Positions 7,615 to 16,428 of a stretch of 64,000 nt of DNA are shown here, piece after piece. The notes under the pieces are model-generated. The model did not search any database. It was not told the DNA's origin and saw nothing but the letters and a program-made list of their open reading frames with translations. A program made the position numbers and the translations under genes. Where the stretch lies: the NCBI RefSeq assembly GCF_950066645.1, contig NZ_CATMFB010000003.1, forward strand, positions 202,855 through 266,854, given 5' to 3'. Position 1 is the first letter of the stretch. The number at the start of each line of letters is the position of its first letter. This DNA comes from an uncultured Thalassolituus sp. (GTDB lineage Bacteria; Pseudomonadota; Gammaproteobacteria; Pseudomonadales; Oceanobacteraceae).

Positions 7615-9369
7615 TTAAACCGCAACTGCATCAGGGGTGGAGGTAATCAACATGTCAGCGTACGAAACGGCGCTATCCCCCAACTGGTTTTTCAGCTGAC
7701 TGACGGCCTGATTCAGATCTTTTACAGAAACCACCGCAAAAGTGAATTTATCCGGCCGGAGAATGGCCACCGCATCTTTGCAATACCCTGACCTGGCGAA
7801 CCAACGGATCATATCCCCCGTCATATCTTCAACTTCCGTCAAGCCTTCAACTGTCATGTGAGAAACGTGCAACCCCTGTGGGCGCTGACCGAAATCGACC
7901 ATAGATACAAAACGGGTGCCGAGACTTTCCAGCCATTCCTGGTGCGATGCTGAAAGAGTGGTACGAGGGTCTGCACCCAGGCCGATCAAAGCAAAGTCAC
8001 GCCCGGTAATTTCATCCAGAAGCACCTTGGAACCATCGATCAGCCGTACTTCGGGTTGTGGGCTCATTTTCCCTTCCGGGCTCTTACGACGCTTTCTGGG
8101 AAGCCCAAGATAAGAGTTTTCCGAGTAAGATGGCTTTGGTTTGAACTCGCCCTCCTGAAAATATTCGCGTACCGGCTTAACAGCCAGACCTACTTTCAGA
8201 AAAGCATCCCTTACTCCCGTCAGAACAGGGTTGGTCATCGACACAACGTCTTTCAGAAAAACAGAGATATCGATCATGGATTTAGCGTGGTCGTGACGTT
8301 CAGAACCGTAAGAGTCCAGCAGAAAGTCTCCTGCTGTACCTTTAAGCACTGCGCTCAGTTTCCAGCCAAGATTAAAGCCATCACGGAATCCGGCGCTCGC
8401 ACCCTGCCCCATAAATTGGGGCGTCATATGGGCGGCATCGCCTGCAAGAATCACCCGACCTTCACGCCACTTTTCAACAATAAGTGCATTGAAGGTATAT
8501 ACGAGTTTTCGTTTGACGATGAATTTATCCGGGTCAACATAACGCGAGATCAACTGACGGATGGTATCCGGATGCTCCATATATTCTTTTGTCTGGCCTG
8601 GCTTGAGCATAAATTCAAAGCGATGAAATTTATCGGGCTGGATACAGCTGACAACCGGCTGGCCAGGATCGACAACGAAGTTGAAGTAGGGCGTGTGACG
8701 AAGCTCATCGACACCTTCTTTCTGCTCAAGGTCGACAACCAGCCAAGGCTCAGGAAAGCTTTTCCCCGTCATTTTTATTCCGAGTGATTCGCGCACAAAG
8801 CTACGTCCACCATCACACCCAACCAGATACGCAGCGCGAACCGTCTGAGGGTCTAACTTTCCGTCGCCCTGAGCTTTCTGATCATCACCATCATTAAAGC
8901 GAAACTCCTGCGTCGCCTGATGAACTACCGTTACCCCCTCGCTGTCGTGCTGAAACTCAACCAGCTCACGTCCACGAAGTACTGTCACGGTAGGATAACG
9001 GGCCAGCTCTTCGGTCATTGTGGTTTCAAGATATGGCTGGTAGAAAAAGTTTACGACGGGCCAGCCATACGTTTTCTTCTTCGGCAGATACTGCGCCATG
9101 ACGGTACAGTCGGTACGAACGAACTGCACAGGCACATCAGGAAGCATATCTTTACCAATTTCTTCAGCGCAGCCGATATGTTGAAAAATACGCATGCACT
9201 CATCATCGGTATACACGGCACGTGCGTTACCATAGAAGCTTGGTTCTTTCTCCAGAACCGTCACTTTATGACCGCGCATGCCTAACATATGCGCGAGCGT
9301 CAGCCCTGTCGGTCCCAGGCCAGCTATCACGACTTCGGTATCGTATTTCCGGATATTTTCAGTTTTCAT
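7615..9369 (-). CDS. MhpA-like FAD-dependent aromatic hydroxylase
   Basis: A 584-aa class A flavoprotein monooxygenase, expected to use NAD(P)H and O2 to hydroxylate a phenolic substrate next to an existing hydroxyl, giving a catechol. The FAD-binding GLGPTGL fingerprint is at about 17-23, and the second FAD motif GRVILAGDAAHMTPQFMGQG lies near 310-330. The resemblance is to 3-(3-hydroxyphenyl)propionate hydroxylase MhpA/HppA. The start at 9369 is chosen over an upstream ATG at 9450 because TAGGAGAG precedes it by 7 bases and the longer form overlaps the dioxygenase gene. The substrate cannot be read from sequence; a phenylpropanoid or alkylphenol is plausible. Confidence 0.85.
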   Translation of the reverse strand: MKTENIRKYDTEVVIAGLGPTGLTLAHMLGMRGHKVTVLEKEPSFYGNARAVYTDDECMRIFQHIGCAEEIGKDMLPDVPVQFVRTDCTVMAQYLPKKKTYGWPVVNFFYQPYLETTMTEELARYPTVTVLRGRELVEFQHDSEGVTVVHQATQEFRFNDGDDQKAQGDGKLDPQTVRAAYLVGCDGGRSFVRESLGIKMTGKSFPEPWLVVDLEQKEGVDELRHTPYFNFVVDPGQPVVSCIQPDKFHRFEFMLKPGQTKEYMEHPDTIRQLISRYVDPDKFIVKRKLVYTFNALIVEKWREGRVILAGDAAHMTPQFMGQGASAGFRDGFNLGWKLSAVLKGTAGDFLLDSYGSERHDHAKSMIDISVFLKDVVSMTNPVLTGVRDAFLKVGLAVKPVREYFQEGEFKPKPSYSENSYLGLPRKRRKSPEGKMSPQPEVRLIDGSKVLLDEITGRDFALIGLGADPRTTLSASHQEWLESLGTRFVSMVDFGQRPQGLHVSHMTVEGLTEVEDMTGDMIRWFARSGYCKDAVAILRPDKFTFAVVSVKDLNQAVSQLKNQLGDSAVSYADMLITSTPDAVAV

Positions 9370-9388
9370 ATTGATCTCTCCTACCGCT

Positions 9389-10366
9389 TCAGAACGGGCT
9401 GTATTCTTTTCCTGCCAACGATTTAATACCGTTGATAAAATTGATCGCATTGACTTTCAGGAAATTCACTAGTCCAGATTTCTGTGGTTTATGCCCCCAG
9501 AGGCTGATGCCTTTAAACCGCTCAACTGCCCAGTCATTTTCATTTACCTTCAGCGCATCAAAGCCCAGTTCCCATTCAAATCCAGATGGTGTAATGACAT
9601 AAAATGAAAGCTCTTTGTCATTCGGGTGCTGGCCAATTTCATGAGCCATTTCGAAACCAAGCTGTTTCAGTCTGCGGAATGCACCGACCAGATCATCCAT
9701 AGTGTCAGCAACAAGGTTCACGTGCTGAGCCTGGGTCCGGATCGGGTCAAGGCGTACGCCTTTGGTGCTTGCGACTGCAATAGAGTGATGACGCTCGTTA
9801 AAACGAAGAAAGGTGATGTCCAATTCGACGCCCGCGATTTTCTCATCGATATAATCACTGATTCTTGCGTCAAATATTTCGTGCCAGAAACCCAGCATTA
9901 TTTCTGGTGTGCGTGATGTAATCGCCAGGTGTCCCATGCCACTGTCACCCGTAACAATCCCGCTGACCTTCATATTCAGGGGTTCTTCAGAAAGTATTGG
10001 TGAGCGGTACAGTTCGAGCGTCAGCCCCTTTGGGCCTTTGAAGCTGTAATACGAATGAACACCTCGTATTACTGCAGACTTACCAGAGGTGGCCGTGACC
10101 GGAATCGCCTTCGCTGACAGGCGCTGAAGGACTTCCTTCATTGCTTCATCTGATTGCACATGAATACCCAGTGCAGAGATATCTTCCGCCTTGCCTTTTT
10201 CGACCATGATCCGGCGTTCATGGCGATCAAACCTGTAAGCGAGACGCTCACCAGTCCGCTCAGCTTCGTGCAGACCAATACCGTCATGGAAGAAGCGTTG
10301 CCACTCATCCAGTTTCTGTGACTGGATGACGAGATAACCGATCTGAATGTGATTAAATAAATCCAT
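9389..10366 (-). CDS. Type I extradiol ring-cleavage dioxygenase
   Basis: A 325-aa two-domain vicinal-oxygen-chelate enzyme of the BphC/HsaC type, which opens a catechol next to its hydroxyls using Fe(II) and O2. The expected ligands are all present in the C-terminal domain: His146 (GMGHLAIT), His215 (AQHVNLV) and Glu266 (FEWELG). The active-site acid/base residues also appear, a His at 193/194 (NERHHSIA) and Tyr256 (SFYVITPSG). About 40 residues follow the usual domain end and include a hydrophobic, basic stretch from about 300. In the E. coli mhp operon this step is done by an unrelated LigB-type enzyme, so the pairing with an MhpA-like hydroxylase is a different solution. Confidence 0.92.
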   Translation of the reverse strand: MDLFNHIQIGYLVIQSQKLDEWQRFFHDGIGLHEAERTGERLAYRFDRHERRIMVEKGKAEDISALGIHVQSDEAMKEVLQRLSAKAIPVTATSGKSAVIRGVHSYYSFKGPKGLTLELYRSPILSEEPLNMKVSGIVTGDSGMGHLAITSRTPEIMLGFWHEIFDARISDYIDEKIAGVELDITFLRFNERHHSIAVASTKGVRLDPIRTQAQHVNLVADTMDDLVGAFRRLKQLGFEMAHEIGQHPNDKELSFYVITPSGFEWELGFDALKVNENDWAVERFKGISLWGHKPQKSGLVNFLKVNAINFINGIKSLAGKEYSPF

Positions 10367-10375
10367 CTTTCCCCC

Positions 10376-11260
10376 TCAGGCACTGATGCGCTGTTCAGCA
10401 TTTAAGGGAGTGCGTTGCTTAAGATAGAGAGTCACCAGCTCATTGAACTCTTCAGCGCGTTCCCACTGCGCCCAGTGGCCGGTATTACTCATCACATAGA
10501 GATCGCAGTTACGCATTGTTCTTTGCAGACGCGGGCCACCTGAAGGACGGTTCACTTTGTCGTCAGCCCCCCAGATCACAAGCGTTGGCGTTGTGCATTC
10601 CGCCAGACGTGCGTCACGGGTGAAGTCCATGCGCAGCGCTCCGCCGAGACTGTTCGGACGACGTAAGGGCGGTTGAGCAACCACTTCCGGGTCGATACTT
10701 GAACGGAAGCGCTCCTGAATCACGGCGTCGCTGACCTGACTGCCATCAAACACCAGATAATTACGGATAAAATCCGAGAGTTTCTCTGTCGTCGGACCTT
10801 CGCCACCGTAATAATTCAACAGTTTGTTAAGCCCTTTCGTAGGCAGCCCCCGTGTTGTACCAATGCCCCCTGGACCCATCAGAACAAGCGCAGACACTTT
10901 TCGCGATTGTTCTAAGGCCATACGGAGAGCACAGGCACCGCCCAGGGAATTTCCAACAACATGCGCTTTTGGGATATTCAGTGCGTGCATCAACCCCAGA
11001 ATACCTTCCGCCAGATCGCCAAAAGGGTCTGCCCTGTCGATGCCCTTCGTTGACTTGCCATAACCAGGCATATCCGGGATTAACACGCGGAAGTGTTCAG
11101 CAAGAGCCTCAGCGTTTTTCGAATAGTTCGACATGCCAGAGGCCCCGGGGCCGCCACCGTGCAGGAGGATGACAGGGTAGCCTTCTCCCAACTCGGTGAG
11201 ATGTATCGTTCTGCGACCGACCTTAACGTCGTAGCTATGGAGATTTTTCGTCTTGGCCAT
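10376..11260 (-). CDS. Meta-cleavage product hydrolase (alpha/beta hydrolase)
   Basis: Hydrolyses the C-C bond of the ring-fission product to give 2-hydroxypenta-2,4-dienoate and a side-chain carboxylic acid. The 294-aa protein matches the BphD/MhpC/HsaD group. It has an oxyanion-hole LHGGGPGASG (33-42), nucleophile Ser105 in GNSLGG, an acid at about Asp234 (WGADDKVNR) and His262 (NTGHWAQWE). It is the first gene of the minus-strand catabolic operon, preceded by AGGAG 6-7 bases before the start. The dioxygenase follows after 9 bases. The acid released, and therefore the original substrate, is not determined by sequence. Confidence 0.92.
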   Translation of the reverse strand: MAKTKNLHSYDVKVGRRTIHLTELGEGYPVILLHGGGPGASGMSNYSKNAEALAEHFRVLIPDMPGYGKSTKGIDRADPFGDLAEGILGLMHALNIPKAHVVGNSLGGACALRMALEQSRKVSALVLMGPGGIGTTRGLPTKGLNKLLNYYGGEGPTTEKLSDFIRNYLVFDGSQVSDAVIQERFRSSIDPEVVAQPPLRRPNSLGGALRMDFTRDARLAECTTPTLVIWGADDKVNRPSGGPRLQRTMRNCDLYVMSNTGHWAQWERAEEFNELVTLYLKQRTPLNAEQRISA

Positions 11261-11311
11261 ACCGCGCTCCTGTGTGTTTTTGCCTGACTGGAGATCATCA
11301 TATTATCTAAA

Positions 11312-11342
11312 TGACGATATCGTCAACTTGACGATAGAGTCA
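11312..11342. promoter_or_regulatory. Tandem palindromic operator between catabolic operon and SDR-tetR
   Basis: TGACGATATCGTCA at 11312-11325 is a perfect 14-bp palindrome. A near copy, TGACGATAGAGTCA, at 11329-11342 differs at two central positions and retains the TGAC/GTCA arms. The centres are 17 bases apart, close to the same face of the helix within about half a turn. They lie in the 136-base gap between the divergent hydrolase and dehydrogenase starts, and TTGACG sequences that could serve as -35 elements overlap them. The most likely ligand is the TetR protein encoded at 12257; this is inference from position. Confidence 0.65.
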
Positions 11343-11396
11343 AATAATGACAAAAGGGAGCACCTGATACAGAAACAGCATCACCAGGAGAGACTC

Positions 11397-12242
11397 ATGA
11401 TTCAGGATCTGCGAGGGCGCGTTGCGATCGTGACTGGCGCTAATACCGGCATAGGAAAAGAGACAAGCACCGCATTGGCACTGCGCGGAGCCCATGTTTT
11501 TATGGCTTGTCGCTCACACGGCAAGGCCGAGAAAGCGAGACAGGAGATTCAGGAGGTCATCGGCGGCCAGGGCAGACTAGAGGTTCTCCCGCTCGACCTG
11601 GGCGACCTCGAATCAGTCAGGTTGGCAGCTCAGCAGTTTATTAACAGAGGCCTGCCGCTACACATGCTGATCTGCAATGCTGGCCTCGCGGGTCAGAAAG
11701 GAATCACCAGATCAGGATTCGAACTGGCCTTCGGCACCTGCCACATCGGCCACTTTCTGTTTACCAGGTTGCTGATGGACACCCTGCGCGCCTCAGCCCC
11801 TGCGCGGGTGGTTGTCGTTTCCAGTAAGGCACACCGGCATGTAAAAGACTTCAGCCTTGAGCAGGTAAGACAACCCACCAGCAGTACTGGCGGCATCCGG
11901 GAATATGCTCACGCCAAACTCGCTAACCTCTTGTTTGTATCTGAGCTCAGCCATCAACTTGAAGGCTCAGGCGTCAACGTTTATGCGCTCCATCCGGGAA
12001 TCGTAGCGTCAGACGTCTGGCGGTCTGCACCGGCGTTACTCCGTGGTATTATCAAACCTTTCATGATGACTCCTGAACAAGGGGCAGCCACAAGCCTCTG
12101 GTGTGCCACCAGCGCGGACTGTGCCCAGGAATCTGGCCTGTATTACGAAGACTGCAAGCGCAGTCAGACATCCACACTGGCCCGGAACCGACAGTTAGCT
12201 CAGGAGTTATGGGATTACAGTGAGCGCTGTACCGCGCGGTAA
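11397..12242 (+). CDS. Short-chain dehydrogenase/reductase
   Basis: A 281-aa classical SDR, related to the retinol dehydrogenase/WW-domain oxidoreductase branch. The cofactor motif TGANTGIG lies at about 14-21, followed by ACRS, whose Arg suggests NADP(H) preference. The NAG motif is CNAGLAG, the catalytic Ser is in VVVSSKAH, and the catalytic pair is YAHAK (YxxxK). The start at 11397 is preferred to an upstream in-frame ATG because CAGGAG precedes it and the longer form would run through the operator region. It is divergent from the meta-cleavage operon and is followed after 14 bases by tetR. It may oxidise or reduce a side-chain alcohol or ketone of the aromatic substrate; this is inference. 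Confidence 0.85.
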   Translation: MIQDLRGRVAIVTGANTGIGKETSTALALRGAHVFMACRSHGKAEKARQEIQEVIGGQGRLEVLPLDLGDLESVRLAAQQFINRGLPLHMLICNAGLAGQKGITRSGFELAFGTCHIGHFLFTRLLMDTLRASAPARVVVVSSKAHRHVKDFSLEQVRQPTSSTGGIREYAHAKLANLLFVSELSHQLEGSGVNVYALHPGIVASDVWRSAPALLRGIIKPFMMTPEQGAATSLWCATSADCAQESGLYYEDCKRSQTSTLARNRQLAQELWDYSERCTAR

Positions 12243-12256
12243 TATTCAGAGGTGTT

Positions 12257-12937
12257 ATGACCGAACAGACAGTGAACCACCGCACCCGGGTAGGCCAGGA
12301 GCGCCGCGAAAAAATGCGCCGCCGGCTACTGGAAAGCGCGCTGGGAGTATTTGCAGAGAAAGGCATCGATGGCACGGTTATCGACGATTTTATTTCTGCC
12401 GCTGGCGTCTCTCGTGGCACCTTTTATAACTATTTCAAAACACCCAGCGATCTGGTGACAGCCATCGGAGAATTGCTCTCTAATGAATTGGTACACCTGA
12501 TTGAGGAACATGTTGAAGGCATGGACAACCCTTCAGAGATACTCGCCACCGGCTTGCGGCTGTTTCTGAAAACAACCCATGAACGTCCGACCCTTGCGCG
12601 TTTTTTCTGGCGTGCCGGATTCAACATCAACGCGACAGGTCACCTGATCTACCAATACCTGCCCGTTCATATCGGCCGCGCACTGGAAAACAGATCCATC
12701 AAAGCGGCGGATATCCCCTCCGCGCTGGAAGTCATAGTCGGCATTATGCTGGCCACCATGTTCGCCTATTCAAACCGACAGACCGATGCACACTACTCCG
12801 AACAGATGATTGCGCATTGCTTCCGGGCATTAGGCGTAGACGAAAAAGAAATTACCCGATTACTCACGCTATCGCTGCCGGATATCACCCTCCCCGAAGA
12901 CTCCATGCTACAGAGTCTGGCGCTTGTTTCAGGCTAA
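12257..12937 (+). CDS. TetR-family transcriptional regulator
   Basis: A 226-aa repressor-type regulator. The N-terminal helix-turn-helix spans about residues 20-66 and includes ESALGVFAEKG, then IDDFISAAGVSRGTFYNYF, the usual TetR pattern. The C-terminal ligand domain is helical and not assignable to a ligand. It lies immediately downstream of the short-chain dehydrogenase in what looks like a two-gene operon, with an AGAGGTG ribosome site. It faces away from the catabolic operon across a gap holding two matching palindromes. The natural reading is that it represses both transcripts until a pathway intermediate binds. Confidence 0.9.
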   Translation: MTEQTVNHRTRVGQERREKMRRRLLESALGVFAEKGIDGTVIDDFISAAGVSRGTFYNYFKTPSDLVTAIGELLSNELVHLIEEHVEGMDNPSEILATGLRLFLKTTHERPTLARFFWRAGFNINATGHLIYQYLPVHIGRALENRSIKAADIPSALEVIVGIMLATMFAYSNRQTDAHYSEQMIAHCFRALGVDEKEITRLLTLSLPDITLPEDSMLQSLALVSG

Positions 12938-12952
12938 GAAGAATTTCTTAGC
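12933..12952 (+). terminator. Hairpin at the end of tetR
   Basis: GCTAAGAA (12933-12940) pairs perfectly with TTCTTAGC (12945-12952) across GAAT, and includes the tetR stop codon. No T run follows, so termination strength is doubtful. Confidence 0.4.
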
Positions 12953-13116
12953 CCTCTAGACCTCCGGCGACACTTCAGGCTGAAAGCTTTGCTGTGGCCT
13001 CTTTGGCAAACCATAACATCCACAGACGTCAGAGAAAGCGTTAATCGCTCCCTCGTACCCTGCATAGTTATAGCCCTTCGCCCACGGGCGTATTAACTGG
13101 TTCCGGGAGGGGACTT

Positions 13117-13743
13117 ATGAATATTTCGGGTTACATTCTTTTAACCGGCCTGATCGCAACTCTGTATGCCTGCGGTGGCGGAGGGGGTGGCAGCAGTGAT
13201 GGCAACACTGATGGCAATGATGATTCCAACAATGTTGTAGACAGTGTTGATGGCACTGAAAACGCAGAGAGCTTTGTAGGCGGCGGCACAAACAATGCTG
13301 GAGGTGGGTTTGACCTGAGCGGCGATGACACCTCGGTCTACGGTACGCGCCTGGATGCCGGAGCTGTGGGGGCCTCGCTAGCCAACTCCGCAACAGGACA
13401 ACCGGACTACATCATCATTGTCGATGAAGGGAAGAGCGTCACTGACTCAATGAGCATTGAATTCGAGGGGGTGGAAGAAACCATCAACGGTTTCATCCTG
13501 GTATTTTCGGATGCGAGTACAGCGATCACCGACCTGGAATTTATCTCCATGACCATCCTGAAAGACGGAGCTGAATTTAAGTATACCTGCATTGCGCCGT
13601 CTGAGCCGCCAGCAGACTGTGGAGGGCTGGAAGCCGTTTCACTGGATATTCCGTCAGGCACCGCCACTCTGACCAACGCAACGGTAGTGAATGCCGACAG
13701 CGGAACGGTGCTGACACTTAACGGAACCGTTACCTGGGATTGA
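13117..13743 (+). CDS. Small lipoprotein with Gly/Asp-rich linker
   Basis: A 208-aa predicted lipoprotein of unknown function. The signal peptide ends in LYAC with Cys19 as the lipidated residue, followed by six glycines and a low-complexity Ser/Asp/Asn linker to about residue 45. This is the tether layout common in large exported proteins of marine gammaproteobacteria. The remaining domain (about 60-208) looks beta-rich, with a single Cys pair (YTCIAPSEPPADCGG) that could form a disulfide. A strong GGGAGGGG ribosome site precedes the start by 4-5 bases. The 179 bases upstream hold the tetR hairpin and no recognisable site. It stands alone between tetR and the DUF2339 gene. Confidence 0.75.
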   Translation: MNISGYILLTGLIATLYACGGGGGGSSDGNTDGNDDSNNVVDSVDGTENAESFVGGGTNNAGGGFDLSGDDTSVYGTRLDAGAVGASLANSATGQPDYIIIVDEGKSVTDSMSIEFEGVEETINGFILVFSDASTAITDLEFISMTILKDGAEFKYTCIAPSEPPADCGGLEAVSLDIPSGTATLTNATVVNADSGTVLTLNGTVTWD

Positions 13744-13753
13744 GGAAAGCATG

Positions 13754-13769
13754 CCCGGCGAAGGCCGGG
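13754..13769 (+). terminator. GC-rich hairpin after the small lipoprotein gene
   Basis: CCCGGC (13754-13759) and GCCGGG (13764-13769) form a 6-bp stem with a GAAG loop, 10 bases after the stop. It lacks a T run, so it may be a weak terminator or a stabilising 3' stem. Confidence 0.4.
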
Positions 13770-13820
13770 TATCGCCAAGCGCTACTACGCGGGCTACTAT
13801 GCTGAGAGCATCATCACGGC

Positions 13821-16400
13821 ATGGACCGCTACGGTATGGAAGTATTTATTTTTGCACTGACAGTGCTCGGCATCTGGCTGGTTGTACGCGTAAAGCATCA
13901 GCAGGCTGAAATTGAGACGCTCAAAAGCCAGTTTGCTGCTATCAGCAGACCCCAGCAAAATACCAGCTCACCAGAAACAGAGTCGCCAAAAGCAGAGTCC
14001 CGAGAGGCAGGTACCAGCACACAGCAGGCAGCAAAAGAGGCATCACGCCCGGTCAGGAGCGTAACAGCGAAAACGGCGTTCACTCCACCACGGGCAAAGC
14101 CACAACTGTCCGTCAACAGACCGGCCCCCACCCCAGAGCCTGCTGCTCCTGGCTGGCTCAGCACAATGATCGGAAAGCTGCGCGAAGACTGGATGCTCTG
14201 GACAGGTGCGATCAGTGTCGCTCTGGCTGGTATTTTTATCGTGTCATACGCTATCTCTTCCGGTCTGCTTGGACCCAATCTTCAGTTTGCGCTGGCAACT
14301 CTCTGCGGGATTGTTCTGCATGGCGGAGCTGAATATCTGCGCCGGCGAGACCCAGAGAATTATCAGATTTTCGGAGGTCTCGCCGCTGGTGGCAGTATCA
14401 CCCTGTTTGCCAGTATGCTCGCCGGGCTCTATTACTTTGAGGTGCTGTCCGCAGGGTTCACTTTCGTTCTGTTAGCCATCATAGCTATGGGTACTATGGT
14501 CCTGGCGCTGCGTTATGGTCCACTGATGGCAATCATCGGCATGCTGGGTGCCTATCTTGTGCCAGTCATGGTCGGCGACTCCGGGGGGAAATTCCATTTT
14601 GCGCTCGGCTACATTCTGATTATCACGAGCAGCAGTCTGTGGTTGTTGCGTCATATCTACCGGCCATGGCTATGGCAGGGCATTGGTGCCGGTGCGCTGT
14701 TCTGGTGGTGGGTTGCTCTGACCCGGACCGATACTAATACCTTTCTACCCTGGTACATCAGCCTGACATTGCTTGCCTATACGCTGATACCTGTGACAGC
14801 CACCGCTGCTGAAACACGCTACCGCCGCCACCTGCTCCAGTTGACTGCGATCTTCAGTTCAATAACCTTCGCGTCTGTCGTCCTACAGGGCAGTATGCCC
14901 CCTGATTGGCTGAGCTGGATCAGCGTACTGATCGTCGCTGCAATCGCAGCAAGACGTTACGAGGGGCTGAAATTAATGCCATGGCTGATCAGTCTTGCTC
15001 TGGCAGTCGCCACTCAGGCTTACCGCTATATCGAGAACCAGGCCCTGGCCGCCACAGCTGAAATGGCGCAGTTCCAGGTCGCTATGACCGTCTGTGCTGT
15101 CTTTGCCGGCGCCTGGCTATGGACCCGGCAACGCGACTCGTATCTGCACAGTTCTCTGGCAATTCTGTCTCCTCTTTTATGGCTCGCCTGTGGCTGGCTT
15201 ACCTTTGGCGCTCCTGAGACCGAAAATAGCTGGGCCGGCTGGACGCTGGTCATGACCGGTGTTTATGGGGTTCTGTCATTTCTGATGCTGCGCAGTCCCT
15301 CATACCAACGCCTGTCACTCTGGGCGATTCTCGGCCTGCATGCTTCTTACTCACTGGCCGCCGCCATCTGGCTTGAAGAAGCCTCTCTGACCGCAGCTCT
15401 GTCCGTACAACTGATTAGTCTGACACTACTTATGCGCCGCTACAGCGTGCCATCACTGGGTCTGTTGCTTAAGGCAGTACTGGCGGTTGTAGTGCTACGC
15501 CTGACCCTGAACTCCTGGTTGCTGACATACGATAACAGCGTCCACTGGTCACTCTGGACCTACGGCGGCGCCTTCCTGTCTGCTCTGATTGCCGCCCGTC
15601 TGACTCCTGAAAGCAACCCAGTGCGACGCTGGCTGGAGGCAGCAGGTCTGCACCTGTTTGTGCTGTTTGCTGGCGCCGAGCTGCGTTATTACCTCTACGA
15701 CGGCCAGGTCTTCACGCACGAATACGGACTGACCGAAGCAGGCCTGAACAGTATGCTCTGGGGAGCACTGGCCCTGACATACCGGGTACGCGCACGAGTC
15801 AGCAGCAGTCTGGCCGGGTGGTACAACGCCATGGCCTATGTCCTCATCGGGCTTGCATTAATCAGCTACAGCACCCAGTTGTTGTGGAATAACCCTCTGT
15901 GGAGTGGCGACCACTTCAGCACAACTCCTCTCTTCAACCTGCTGACTCTGGTGTTTGCAGGGCCATTGTTGATCGCACTGATTTTCAGCAGAACAACGAC
16001 AGATCAGGAGCGTAATTTCAGTCGCTGGCTGAGCGTCGCAATGGGCGCGGTTCTGGTGCTGCTGAGCGTACGCCATTTCTGGCAGGACGGTTATCTCGAT
16101 CTCGGCCAGGGCATTGCTACCGGTGAGTGGTACAGCTACTCTGCCGCAGCCATCCTGGCAGCCGTCATCGTAATTACAGTGTCGCTATGGCGGGGGCAGG
16201 CCAGCCTTTATCGATATGGCAGCATCCTGATGGGACTGGCAACGGTGAAAATATTCCTGTCGGATATGTCCGGGCTTGATGGACTATGGCGCGCAGCCTC
16301 GTTTCTTGGGCTGGGAATCGCGCTCCTTGGTATGACCTGGCTCTACCGGCGGACCTTCGGTAGTGGTACTGTCACCGCGGATTCAGAACAGACACCGTGA
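13821..16400 (+). CDS. DUF2339 polytopic membrane protein
   Basis: An 859-aa integral membrane protein of the DUF2339 family, with no established biochemical function. One N-terminal membrane helix (about 6-23) is followed by a polar linker rich in Ser, Ala, Pro and Lys (about 40-110). The family hallmark comes next: DWMLWTGAISVALAGIF, then a SSGLLGP motif and a GAEYLRRRD loop. More than twenty hydrophobic segments fill the rest. Related proteins are found widely in proteobacteria and are sometimes near cell-envelope genes. It is probably monocistronic here. Confidence is high for family and location, none for function. Confidence 0.85.
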   Translation: MDRYGMEVFIFALTVLGIWLVVRVKHQQAEIETLKSQFAAISRPQQNTSSPETESPKAESREAGTSTQQAAKEASRPVRSVTAKTAFTPPRAKPQLSVNRPAPTPEPAAPGWLSTMIGKLREDWMLWTGAISVALAGIFIVSYAISSGLLGPNLQFALATLCGIVLHGGAEYLRRRDPENYQIFGGLAAGGSITLFASMLAGLYYFEVLSAGFTFVLLAIIAMGTMVLALRYGPLMAIIGMLGAYLVPVMVGDSGGKFHFALGYILIITSSSLWLLRHIYRPWLWQGIGAGALFWWWVALTRTDTNTFLPWYISLTLLAYTLIPVTATAAETRYRRHLLQLTAIFSSITFASVVLQGSMPPDWLSWISVLIVAAIAARRYEGLKLMPWLISLALAVATQAYRYIENQALAATAEMAQFQVAMTVCAVFAGAWLWTRQRDSYLHSSLAILSPLLWLACGWLTFGAPETENSWAGWTLVMTGVYGVLSFLMLRSPSYQRLSLWAILGLHASYSLAAAIWLEEASLTAALSVQLISLTLLMRRYSVPSLGLLLKAVLAVVVLRLTLNSWLLTYDNSVHWSLWTYGGAFLSALIAARLTPESNPVRRWLEAAGLHLFVLFAGAELRYYLYDGQVFTHEYGLTEAGLNSMLWGALALTYRVRARVSSSLAGWYNAMAYVLIGLALISYSTQLLWNNPLWSGDHFSTTPLFNLLTLVFAGPLLIALIFSRTTTDQERNFSRWLSVAMGAVLVLLSVRHFWQDGYLDLGQGIATGEWYSYSAAAILAAVIVITVSLWRGQASLYRYGSILMGLATVKIFLSDMSGLDGLWRAASFLGLGIALLGMTWLYRRTFGSGTVTADSEQTP

Positions 16401-16428
16401 TAAAACACGGGCCTGATTCATCAGACAC

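Noticed and set aside
13180..13290. Low-complexity Gly/Asp/Asn coding stretch as a possible repeat element
   Set aside because: It is the usual tether after a lipobox and not a mobile or tandem DNA repeat.
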